Positions 23,326-36,390 of a DNA stretch of 64,000 bases are shown here, piece by piece. The notes below the pieces were generated by a model. The model had not been told where the DNA came from, made no database searches, and saw nothing but the letters and a program-made list of their open reading frames with translations. Made by a program: the position numbers and the translations under genes. The stretch's first letter is position 1. Every line of letters starts with the position of its first letter. Source of the stretch: Plotosus lineatus (lineage: Eukaryota; Chordata; Actinopteri; Siluriformes; Plotosidae). Location: contig CM045733.1 of assembly GCA_024760905.1 (NCBI GenBank), positions 35,971,001 to 36,035,000 on the forward strand. Direction: 5' to 3'.

Positions 23326-25266
23326 CTCACTCACAATCAAACACAAATGCATGGGGCTCGCTAAGCGGTACTGGGACCATGTGCTCTGGTCAGATAAGAC
23401 CAAGACAGAGCTTTTTTGCAAAAAAACACTAAATGTAGGGCAGAAGACAAAAGATGAGTATGCAGAAAAGTACCCCATGTGCACTTTGAAGTGTGGGGAA
23501 GGATCAGTAATGCTGTGGACCTGTTTCTTTTCCAGAGGCCCTGGAAATCTTATTAGGGTGCATGGCATCAGTATCAGGACAGTTACCCCCCCAGAAGTTC
23601 ACCCCCGGACAACTACCCCCCAAGGACAATTACCCCCTAGGACAATCATCTAAATATCTTTGTCATTTATTCCAATAGATGACATCAATGACGCATTCAA
23701 AACACTGTCAGAGCTTATGCCAGAAGCTGCCCAACCAGTAGCCGACTACTTCAAAGATACCTTCATTGGCCATCCTCACCGCCGTGGACGTCGACTGCCA
23801 GCATTCCCCCATGCAATGTGGAATATGAAGAATCGAGTTGAAGAAGGACTTCCACGTACCAACAACCATATTGAGGGATGGCACCGCCACATGCAGTCTA
23901 ATGTTGGAGCTTACCACGCTAACTTCTGGATATTCTTAGGAGTGTTACGACGGGAACAATCATTAAATGAGGTTGTAATGGCTCAGATGTCAGTAGTTGT
24001 ACCAGCTCCACCTCTGAGAGAGAAGTACAAAGCCATCACGCAACGCTTGACTAAAATTGTTTCTGACTACGAAAACAGACCTTTAGTAGTTATCTAAGAG
24101 GAATTGCACACAATATTCAATTACAAATGTTTAAATTATATGTTTCATTTCTACATTGATCATGTTTATGAATAAAACATTAAATCTCAATTAAAGATAT
24201 TTCTTCTTATTATTTTGTATTATCTCATATTATCTTGTATTAACATCTTACATACACATACATTCATTGACTATCCCCATCAAAGTAAATTTGACGGGGG
24301 GTGGTTGTCCTAGGGGGGTAATTGTCGGGGGGTGAACGTCCAGGGGGGGTAAGTGTCCTAGAACCCATGGCATCATGAACACTTTGGAATTCCAGGACAT
24401 TTTAAATCAAAATCTGGTGGCCCCTGCCTGAAAGCTGAAGATGCGTCGTCACTGGGTCTTTCAGCAAGATAATAACCCAAAACGTGGTCAAATCAACACA
24501 TAAATGGCTCACTACACACAGAATCAAGCTTCTCCCTTGGTCTTCTCAGTCCCCAGACTGCAACCCTATTAAAAACTTGTGGAGTGAGCTGAAGAGGAGA
24601 GTGCTGAGGAGAGGACCCAGGTCAATGGATGATTTAGAGATTGTGCAGAGAGGAATGGTCGAAGATCCCTCTTTCTGTATTATCCCATCTTGAGAACATT
24701 ATAGAAGATTACCTGCCGTTTTGTTGGGGAAAAGGGACTTATACATCATATTAACATCAGGGGTGCTAATAATTGTAGCACATATGATTTGAGTTATTTC
24801 TTAATTATTTTCTTGATTTTTTTCCCCACTGAATAAATACACTTGAATTAAAGGTTGGATATTCCTCTTTTGCTCATCATGGTCCTATACTATTTAGAAT
24901 TTTTTTAAATTTATTATTAGCTAAAGAACACATCTTAACCAGCGGTACCAATAACACGCGCACACACGCACGCACACACGCGCACACACGCGCGCGCACA
25001 CGCACGCACGCACGCACGCACAAACGCACACATTGGTACCTTGACTTACGAGTGTCTTTTATAACGAATTTTCCATGATGCGGGCTTTGATACCACCAAA
25101 AATATGCCCTATCCAACGAGCAAATTTTTGATTTATGAGCTCTGCCGGGGAAATGGCTTTTCCGGGCCAATTAGCCTCGTATTCTACCGCGTGTATTTCT
25201 CCGCACTCTGAGAACACCTTGTGCAGTGGTTCTCAATTATTTTCTGTGACACCTCCTATAAAAAGG

Positions 25267-25302
<36 letters not shown>

Positions 25303-28300
25303 AAAAACACCCCCCCCCCCGACAATTATTCCCATAGGACATAACAGAAAACCAATTACCGTATACGACGTAATAAGTGCCCCGCTCCAATCCACCCCCC
25401 CCACGCGCGCGCCAATGTTTTTTATCTTACGTCTAACAACTGCCCATGTATACTGGGAGCAAAATCGTAGATCAAACTTACCAATTTTATTCGATCAGTC
25501 TGTAACCCATAAAATTAGGCATTCACGATGTGTAAAAGTGAGTTTACATGGTATTTCAAGCCCCCTTCCACTGGGGAATGTCTATAATGTTCATCAGTAA
25601 CATGATTGTTCCGTTGTGCTTTAAAAAACAGGAAAATATTTTGCTGTTTTCTCTTGGTAAATGTCCAACAACTGATGAACCATTAGAAACTGTTACAGCA
25701 AAACTATCGAATGCACTGAATCAATGGAGCGATGAGCCAGATATGGACCTATCAGTAAGTGATCAATATTTTTCACCCAATTCTCCTGCTCAATAACTTC
25801 ATAAATTTAAAGACGTTCCTGGACATGTGCTTTTGTTTATGTTTGTGTTGATTGGTTCAACTTGCCATGTGCTAAAGTTGACATTCTTGTTGATTGGCTC
25901 ATTTTACTTGGGAAAATGTATAAAGGAAATGTTTAAAGGAACAGCACCAGGAGGGAAAAGTAAGGGATCTCTTATTTAATACCAGTAACACAAATACCAG
26001 TAAAACTATTTTATTGTTCTGTTATTATTCATGTTTTCCACCTCTATGGTCATAAGCACTTACAGTTCCACTCCACTGGTAACATTTTAATAAACACCCA
26101 CCCACTCCAATTTTTTTTAGTGCCCTGGGCGCTTATTATGTCGAATACGGTGATTCGTTCCAACTCCCTCCCAAACTCATATAACCTGCCACAAACATGT
26201 ATATTTGACCAAATATATTAAAAATAAACATATAAAAACAAGAAATATTGCATAATAATACATGTACATTAACATTAATAATAATTAATAATAATAAAAC
26301 AATAAAAATAAGTGAACTAACTCTTCTGACCGACTGTGTGAAGATGTCACATGGGCAGGCATGAGGTAGCACGTAACAGAGGGAGGAGGAGGAGAATTTT
26401 GTGCATGTGCACACTACAAAAGCCAGCAAACAAAGTGTAATTGCAGATCCGCTACAGTAGGTGGCAGTTCTCTATGGTGCTTTTCCCCGACGCCATAGGG
26501 AACACAGTGAGAGTGCCACTACCACCTACTGTAGAGGATGTGCAATTACAAGCGCTGCATTTGTAGTGTGCACACGCACAAAATTATCCTCCTCTGTTAC
26601 GCACCACCCCAAGCCTGCCCACGTGACATCTTCGTGCAGTCGATGATCGAAATAATTAATATTAATGTACATGTGCTATTATAAAATATTTATTGTTTTT
26701 ACATGTTTATCTTTAATATATTCGGTCAAATATATGTTTGTGTCAATGTTTTATGACTTTGGGAGGGAGTTGGAATGGATTAATTGGTTTTCTATTATTT
26801 CCTATGGGAATTTTATTTTATTTAACGAACAATTTGACTTACGAGCTTGCCCTCGAAATTAATTAATTTCCTAAGTCAAGGTACCACTATGTGTGTGAGT
26901 GTGTGTGTATATATGTTTTCATATTTCCACATCAGTAATTCAACGTGGCAAAAATATCAAATTACAACAAAAATTTCACAATGAATAAAACTTCCCTGTG
27001 CCAGTCATGGCCACAGCACTTTATCTGAAAGGAAGATTTTAGAATAAAAGCAGATCTGGCATTACCAGATGCAGTTATAACTACACGAGACATCTTATGA
27101 AGATGCTGGTTTTTCTTTAAAAGAGTGTCTACATTTTAAAAAATGTGAATACGGGATTCACTGCACAAACGAATAAGAAATTACACCCTGTTGGACAACC
27201 CCCCCCCCCCCCCCCCCACCGAATCGGCACCTTATTGTGCGTTTACGCTTATTATTACGATTATTATGTGTGACCTAATGATCCTAGGAGCCATGTTGTT
27301 GAGGTGTTATGATCCTAATCATAAAGTTTCATTCAAAAGCCCCCTATCTGGAGAAACATATCAGGTCACATGTTCCCTTGCCTGGACACGGGTCACTGGG
27401 ATCCACCCCTTGAGCCAGGCCCGCGGGAGGGGCTTGAGGCCTGTGAAGGTTTGGTGGCGTCTCTTGTCAGAGGAGCCTTTAACTCCCACCTCTGGTAAAA
27501 CTACAAGCACACCCTGAAAGAGGCGGGGGGGACACGGAAAACAAATGGGCTATGTTTCGTGCCTCCATTATAGCTGTGACCGGAATGTCATAGGTGGCTG
27601 TCAATGCTGTGACCCCAGAACCTGGCGGTGGACACCTGCTGAAAAAAGAGGCCCATTGGGTCTTATTGGCCAGTCGGGCTCCCGAGGCAGCAAACAGGTA
27701 CCGGCAGGACAAATGTGCTGCAGCCAGAACTGTTACGCATGCAAAATCTCAGGCATGGGAGGAGTTCAGTGAGGGCCTGGAGAGCAACAAATAGTTGATC
27801 TTGAAAAGGATCTGGACCACCATCCGATGCCTCAGGAGGGGAAGGCAGTTCTCTACAAATATTGTTTGCAGTGGAAGTGGGGAGCTGCTCACCTCAACTG
27901 GGGATGTTGTTGGGAGGCAGAAGGAATACAGTACCTCAATCCCACCAAGATGGGAAAGGACTCATTCCCAGATGGGAGTCCATCCATCACTGGGCCTGAA
28001 GTTGCTGGGGTAGTTAAAAAACTCCTTGGTAGTTGGGCTCTGGGGATGGATGAGATCCACCCTGAATATCTCAGGGCTCTGGATGCTGTAATACTGTCTT
28101 GGTTGACATGTCTCTGCAACATTGCGTGGTCATTGGGGGCCATACCTCTGGATTGGCAAACTGGGGTGGTAGTCCACCTTTTTAAAAAAGGGGACCAAAA
28201 AGTGTGTTCCAATTATTCTGGAATCACACTCCTCAGCCTACCCAGGAAAGTTTATGCAAGGGTACTGGAAAGGAGGATCTGACCGATGGTTGAACCTTGG

Positions 28301-31148
28301 ATTCCGGAGAAACAATGTGGTTCTTGTCCTGGCCACGGAATTGTCCACCAAGTCTACATGATCCTGAGGGGGCGTTGGAGTTCACCCAATCTGTCCACAT
28401 GTGTTTTGTGGATTTAGAGTAGGCCTTCGACCGAGTCCTTTAGGCTTATCTTGTGGAGTGTGCTCCAGGAGTATGCTGGACAAGACCCCTTGCTACAGGC
28501 CATTTAGTCCCTGTATCACTGGAGCCGAGCTTGGTCCACATTGGTAACAACAGGTCGAAATTCCAGTTAGGGTTGGAGTCTGCCAAAGCTATCCTTTGTC
28601 ACCAATTCTGTTGATAATTTTTATGGACAGAATTTCTATGTGCATCCACTGCGTTAAGGGGTTATACCACTAGACCACCACTGCCCATATGCTCCTCTGC
28701 ATTGAGAGGAGCCAATTGCGGTGGCTCGGGCATCTGGTTAGAATGCCCCCTGAACACCCTGGTATGGCATTTTGGGCGTGTCCAAACGAGAAGAGACCCC
28801 GGGGTCAACCCAATACACACTGGAGTGATTATGTCTCTCGGCTGCTTTGGGAAAACCTTCCGTCTCCCCACGGAAGAGCTGGAGGAAGTGGCTGGGAAGG
28901 GGGACGTCTGGACCTCATTGCTTAGGCTGCTGCCCCCAACCTGACCCCAGATTAAGCGGAAAAAGATGATGACCCTGTTGGCCAACATAATTTCAGAACC
29001 TAATTTACTCTGTTTGTTAACATACTCACCTTACATACATCACTTCCTTGCTTTAATTAGTAACTTCATTACAACTTTCTTTCTGGCTTATTTCATACCT
29101 TATTTAAATGTCCTTTCTTAATTTAATTTATATACTTGCTAAAGACTCCTTATTTAAAACCTTCTAACTCACACTACTTAATTTACTTAACTTATTACTA
29201 ACAAATAATTAAATGCTTTGCTTTATTTATTTCAAATATACTTTAACATTACATGTTTTCAAACGTGCCTAGCTTACTTATCTCACTCATCAAACTTGAC
29301 AACACTTCTACACTTACTCAAATTTCTTTACAAACTTTCCGACTTACTTTATTTACTTGTTTCAACTTTCTAACATGCCTAACTTTTAGACATCCTTACG
29401 TAACTTTCTAGCATACCTAACTTTTGATCTTATTATTTTTACTTGAATTGCCTATTACTCTCACCAACATTACTATCTAAATTTTCCAACTTGCTTTATT
29501 TAAGTGCTCAATTTTCTTCCTTTCTTAATTTACTATATAGATTACACTCAATCCATTTACAGGATCCCTCACTTTCCGTTGTTAATTGGGACCGAGATCC
29601 CCCGCAACCGCCGAATTCCGCAAAGTAGGATCAAACCCCCCTGACTGACTTATATGTACATGTATGTGTGTGTGTGTATAATATCAATAAATACATATTC
29701 AATGCTATAAATGCTTATAATAACAATTAAACATCTAAAAATAATGCATAAGATGTAAATAAAATATAAATACACACATACAGATGATCTCGCGCACACA
29801 GATGCACGTGCACGCACTCAGACAGGCATCTCACATAAAATGCAAGTAGTTTTGATGGGGGGGGTTTGGATTGTTTTTTGTTTGTTTGGGTTTTTTATTT
29901 TGATTACTTAGCCTTGTTTTACAGCATTTACAACTTTTAACCTATTCTTCCTTAATTTCCTTATTTTTTAATTCAATGAATAATTTAAAAAACCCACAAT
30001 GCACTGAAGCCACATAAATTCAAGCGCGAAGTTGCGAGGGATCACTGTACATAACTTATTCACATAATTCTACACATTTTGGTTTCAAAACATTATTAAT
30101 TTAAATAAAAATTTACAGTTTATATATCCTTCTTTACTCAATCAAATTTACTCAACTTCCTTTCTTACCTGCTCTACCTACTTTTCCTCACTTACTAACC
30201 TTACATCATTATTTTTACTTATCATTTAGTTAATTTACTTACTTTGATTCATTAATCGATTACATTAATTTATGTGAACAATAATTTTTTATTACAAGGG
30301 CCATCATCAATCTTCTTTGGTTCAGTTGCAAGATTTTGGCAGTACTCACTTTGGCCCTCCACACTCAATGGCTGAGGCTTTGACTACTGGCAGTGGCTGA
30401 AATCCCACTGGCTCCACACTGAGCGTGTTTCTCTCCACAGCCTCTAGGATTGCTGAGCCCAGCTACAAAAACAAAAATGTATAGATTTCACAAAAAATTC
30501 TCATTTATTAATTTCTTGGAAAAAATAATTTTAAGTAAATCTCAGGCTAGAAGTCAGTAAAATGAAAATCTTTTAACATTTAGTTATTTAATATTTTATT
30601 TATATTATATTACAATACTGTATAAAACTTATGCCTGCTTGTATAATATCATAATGAACTAAGCAAAATATAAAACACAGATTCTCCTTTCCATGCTCAA
30701 GCATAACTAATGCAAATCTGATGGCAAAAATTATCACCCTGATGTGCAAACAATTACCAGAATCCAGCAAAGCATTATATCACACCTACTCCGGGAAGTT
30801 CAGGCACCTAGTTAATTATTTTCCTTATTGTGCCAAAAGTAGACACTTAACATTGTAGAGGGAGCTGTAAGCATAACTATACATTTGTATAATAGTAATT
30901 AAAATAATATTTTATATTTGAGTTTAACACAAGCAAAAAAATAATAATTTCAAACCTTCCAGTACCATAAGAACAAAAAAGTGAGGTTTATCATTTAAGT
31001 TACATGCACATACCTCACTCTTGCAGAAGCTTAGGCACGGGTAAATGTCCTCTTTGTATATTCGGTCCAAAAAAGAACAACTTCTTTGCAAGGTAGGTTC
31101 CTCCTTCCATGCCTTAAATTCATTAAACAAAATGGAATCCACCTTCAG

Positions 31149-31198
<50 letters not shown>

Positions 31199-31697
31199 TA
31201 TGAATATTATTGTAATTATAAAATGATATTTATACTTGTATTATTATAGTACCATGGCAATTACACATGCAAATAATGTATATATTACATATGCAATTAT
31301 GTTTTATATAATATTACATACATTAATATATAATTCATAATCATTTAATTTTCTAAACCATTTAATCCTAATTAGGGACGCAGGAAGGCTGGTGCCCATC
31401 TTAGCTGACTGTGGACGAGGGCAGAGTACACCCTGGACAGCTGGCCAGGTAATCGCAGGGCAGAAACACAATGAGGCTATACAGCCCATTCTTTACAAAA
31501 GTCAACAATGGTTTTTTTACATGCCTTCCCACATAGGCAGCGAGAGACATGACTGACGTTTGATTACCTAGTGAGCTGCACTGGAGGGACAACAGTAACA
31601 GCCTGGTGACAGAAAGGCTTCAACCCCAACCTTGACATCAGTAATCCAGCACCCGATATATACACACACACCAACGTGTGTGTGTGTGTGTGAGTGT

Positions 31698-31729
<32 letters not shown>

Positions 31730-34700
31730 ATGTATATATACGCTTAAAAATTGGAGGGGGTGGGGGTGGGGGGGGCTTATTAAAAATGTAAAAATGTTAC
31801 CAGCAGAGTGGAATGGTAGGCGCTTATTTCCATCGAGGTGGAAAACATGAATAATAACAGAACAATAAAACAGTTTTAATGGTGTTTGTATTATTCATTT
31901 TGTGGTATCCACCAAACTACTTACATGAAAGCTGAAAATAAACAGAAAACTGCATAATTTAAAAAAAAAAAAAAGACCCCATACTTTTCCCTCCCTTTAA
32001 ACATTTCCTTTAAACATGGAAGTAAAATCGAGCCAATCAACACAGTCAACTTTAGCACATAGCACGTTGAACCAATCAACATGAACATAGATAAAAGCAC
32101 ATGGCCAGGAACGTCTTTAAATTTATGAAGTTAGTGAGCAGTAGAATCCCGTGAAAAATACTCATCACTTTCTGATAAATTCATATCTGGCTCATCGCTC
32201 CATTCATTGAGTATTCGCTTCATTCATCCGATAGTTTTGCTGTAGCAGTTTCTAAAGGTTCATCGGTTGTTGGACATTTACCAAGAGAACCAGTAAAATA
32301 TTTTCCTGTTTTTTAAAGCACGGCAGAACATCAAATGTGTTGTTACTGGTGAACATTATAGACATTCCCTAGTGGCAGGGGGTCTTGAAATACCATGTAA
32401 ACTAACTGGTACACACAGTCTGTCTGTCTTCCTCGGCTTTTTCCCCCTTTTACTCGGGAGTCGCCACAGCAAATCATCTTGATTCGCACGTTTGATTTGG
32501 CAGAGGTTTTTACGTCGGATGCCCTTCCTGTCACAACCCTTTTTTTAGCAAGGGACAGAAACACGCTGACGACTTTGCAGCTACTCTTTACGAAAGTCAG
32601 CAATGGTTCTTTTACATGCCTCTCACCATAGACAGTGAGAGACATGGCCCGCCTTTGATAACCCAGTTAGCCGCACTGGGGGGGACAGTGACAACCTTGT
32701 GGAGAGTGGGACTCGAACCCCAACCTTTGGATCACAGTAACAGGGCCTGATCAAACAAAATTGGTAAGTTTGATCTATGATTTTGTTCTCAGTATGCATA
32801 GGCGGTTATTAGACATAGAATAAAAAACACGGGGGAGGGGGCGCTTATTACGTCGAATACGGTATATATACAGGGATCCTTCGCTACTTCGCACTTCCAT
32901 TAATGCGGCTTCAGTGCATCACGGTTTTTTAAAAATAAATATTCATCGAATTAAAAAATAAGGAAATTAAGGAAAAATAGGTGGAAAAGTTAAGGAAAAT
33001 ATCACAAAAACAAGGCGAATTATGCAAAAAAAAAAAAAAAAAAAAAAAAAACCCTAAACCAACACAAAACAAAAACAACCCAAAATCTCCCATCAAAACT
33101 CGATACATTGTTGCATCTGTATGCACGTGCGTCTGTGCAGCTACGCCCCCCTCTGCCGGAGACTAGTATTAAGTGTACCTCAGGATAATGTTTAATCATA
33201 TTTCATACTTATATTTATGATCTATCTTTCTGTTGATTTTATTCCATTTCTATTTCTACTTGTTCTTCAATTTCATTTCACTTTCACTTTTGACCTTGGA
33301 CATGTTGGTATCTCCGGATGTTTGTAAAACAAATGTTGGTAAGCTGGAGAGAGTTTTTTCAATGTTTAATTGTTATTATAAGCATTTATAACATTGGATA
33401 TGTATTTGTTGATATTATATACGTTTATAATATACATTATATAACCCATTCCAGTATGACAACTCCCTTGTGCACAAAGCAAACTTCATGAATTCCATTA
33501 ATCTAATGTAAAGCCTTTTAGAACACAAGACCACTACATATGGAACAGGATGTCTAGCAAGCATATACAGCTGTGATTGTCAGGTGTTCACAATAATTTT
33601 TCCATGACAAGTGTTTAAAGAGGTATAGAAAATGAACAGGCTTCTTGCCTCCTTGCAGTCTCGAACAATGGGCTGAGGAATGCTCAGATCCTGCTGGCTG
33701 CCCAGCATAGCGCTACTAGTGCTCTTGTTGCGGATGTGGCCTTTCTTAAATGGCACCTTGGACCCTGACGGCAACTCCTTACATGGTGACGTAGGAGACG
33801 TGGACAGTACAAGAGTCTTCAGTGCAGCCACCTCTGCTTGCAGAACGTCAATCTGTAGAGATGGAGTAAAGCAGAGGAAATGAGGGACGAGAGATGAGGT
33901 TTTTGCACAAAATTCCTTTTATTCCAAACCTCCTGTAGTTTTATAGATATACAGGTATGGCTCGACTAAAGTCATTTCGAGTTACTGTAATTCATTTTCG
34001 ATTATATGTCAGTTTTCAAAAAAAATATCGAAAAACAAAAAAATAAATAAAGTTTATCTTCATAATCATATAATCACGCCCCACGATTTGAGAAGCACCG
34101 AATTAGCAGCAGCCCCAGCAAATTATACATATACATCATGACATTACGGGCATGTAATTCAAATTTAGCCTATGGCTGACAGCTTTTGTTTGTCCTCCTG
34201 ATTGGTTGCAGATGATGTGTACACCTCTTTTTTTTACCTCAATGACCTCAGCTCCAGTGATAAGCAGACCCCCACCAAATCTCCCAGGGTCTTCCTCCTC
34301 CATAGAGGGCGTGTTGGTGGGATCCTCAAAGTATTCCTTCCACCTTCCAACAACATCTCCAGTCAAGGTGAGTGGCTCCCCACCACCACTGTAAACAGTG
34401 TTTGTGGAGAACTGCTTCCTCCTGCTGAGTTCTCGGATATCGGTCCAGAACTTTTCTGAGGCCAACCAATAATCACGCTCTAGGCCCCTAAACCGAACTC
34501 CTCCCATTTGGCATCTGCGACAGCTTCTGCATGTTTGGTCTGTCCGTACCCGTTTCCTGCCTCGGGAGTCCCACGGGCCAATAAGACCCGATAGGCCTCC
34601 ATTTTCAGTTGGACGGCCACCATCACCACAGGTGTCCACCACCAGGTTCGGGGGTTATCATCGAACTGCAACCTAGGGTGTCCTGGTGCCAAGTGCCCTT

Positions 34701-36325
34701 ATGGACAATCCTTATGTTCGAACATGGTGCTCGTGAGAGACAAACTGTGACAAGCACAAAAGTCCAACAAAGAAACACCATTTGGGTTCAGACTGGAGAG
34801 GCTGTATCAAACGATCACACCCTTCCAGGTTACACTATGATTGCCCACATGGGCAATGAAGTCTCCCTAGACAACGATTGAGTCTCCCGAGTGAACATTC
34901 TCCAATACACCCCTTAAAGCAGTGTTTCTTAACCTTGTTGGCTATATGGAATAAGGTCCAGCCTCTCTCGAGATGGGTGGTTCCGGAGCCCAAGCTATGC
35001 GTTGTGGTGAGCCTGACTAAATCTAGTTGGTATCTCTCAACCTCACGCACCAGCTCAGGCTCCTTCCCCGCCAGAGAGGTGACATTCCATATCCCAAGAG
35101 TCAGAGTCAGTAACTGAGGATCGGTCCGACAGAACCCATGCCTCTGGCTGCCACTAAACTCATTGACCCCTATAGCCCTATATAGTGGGGCCATGGGCTA
35201 TCTGTATATTATATACAGTGCTGTAGTGGTGGGTACATGCCGGTACACGCCACGTACCCACTTGTTTGAGTGGCTGAGTTGCGTGTACTGACTTAATTTG
35301 GTCTACTTTATAGTTGATCAATGTAATTTCCACAGCTGTGTAAATAAAAAGCAGAGATGAAGTGCTAAATAGTTTCAAAGCCAAAGCCGCACCCTCCCTG
35401 CGCTCCGCGCACCTTGGTCACTTCACTGCCATCGTGTACTCACTTATTTTTGACAACTACAAGACTGATTATATATATATACACTTTCTTCCAGAAAAGA
35501 CAGGAGCATAGAGTGACTTATAAAAGCGGCGGTAGGAGCACACAGGTAGACTGACTACATCTTGTGTAAGCGATGAAATTTGAAAGAAGTCAGTGACTGC
35601 AAAGTAGTAGTGGGTGAGAGTGTTGCCAAACAGCATAGGATGGTGGTGTGTAGGATGACACTGATGGTGAGGAAGATGAAGAAGGCAAAGGCAGAGCAGA
35701 AGACAGTCGTGAAAGCTGAAAAAGGAAGAGTGTCGGGTTGTCTTCAAGGAGGAGTTGAAACGGGCTTTGGGTGGTCAGGAAGTGCTCCCAGATGACTGGA
35801 CAACTACAGCTAATGTGATCAGGGGGACAGGTAGGAGAATACTTCGTGTGTCATCTGGAAGGACAGTAGATAAGGAGACTTGGTGGTGGAATGAGGAAGT
35901 GCAGGAGTGTGTACAAAGGAGGAGGTTAGCTAAGAAGAAGTGGGACACTGAGAGGACCAAAGAGAGTAAACAGGAGTACAGGGAGAAACAGCATAAGGTG
36001 ATGGTAGTGGTGTCTGTGAGTCCAATAAAATTAGAGTTTCAAGGTATCGGACCCGCCCACACAGAAAGGATTGGCTCTCAGCTTCGCGCCACAGTGACGT
36101 GGCATTGAAAGTAGATGAATAAATTTGCTCTGAGCTGTTAGAAAGTGAAGCTGCATCATCTCCTGCTTGGCCTTTTAAGATGCTGGCGCTGCCGGCAGCA
36201 CAAACAACTGCCGTACGCAACACTCGCACTGCACTGCCATGAATCATGCTTCACCACTTTTGCGGTTGTAAAGTCGATCAGACGTAACTCACATAGGTCG
36301 TAAGTCGACGACTCACTGTATAAAA

Positions 36326-36390
<65 letters not shown>

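Larger units (their letters stand above)
22561..24960 (+). mobile_element. Tc1/mariner element interrupted by a Mutator-like insert
   Basis: The inverted ends are ATTATTGGCACCCCTGGTTA at the left and TAACCAGCGGTACCAATAAC at the right. They sit between CA/CG-rich tracts. The transposase begins near 22957 ([10 protein letters not shown]) and is frameshifted. A poly-A run at 23290-23320 follows the DNA-binding part. Then come [11 protein letters not shown] (first Asp), [10 protein letters not shown] near 24460 (second Asp) and [19 protein letters not shown] near 24550 (a Lys replaces the usual Glu of IENLW). The coding sequence is split at 23571-24366 by the nested element. Confidence 0.9.

Noticed and set aside
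25310..25345. Stretch resembling the Mutator-like element's inverted end (C-run, GACAATTA, CATAGGACA)
   Set aside because: The same bases are explained by the left arm of the foldback element, which pairs with 26800-26835. The resemblance to the MULE end is coincidental.
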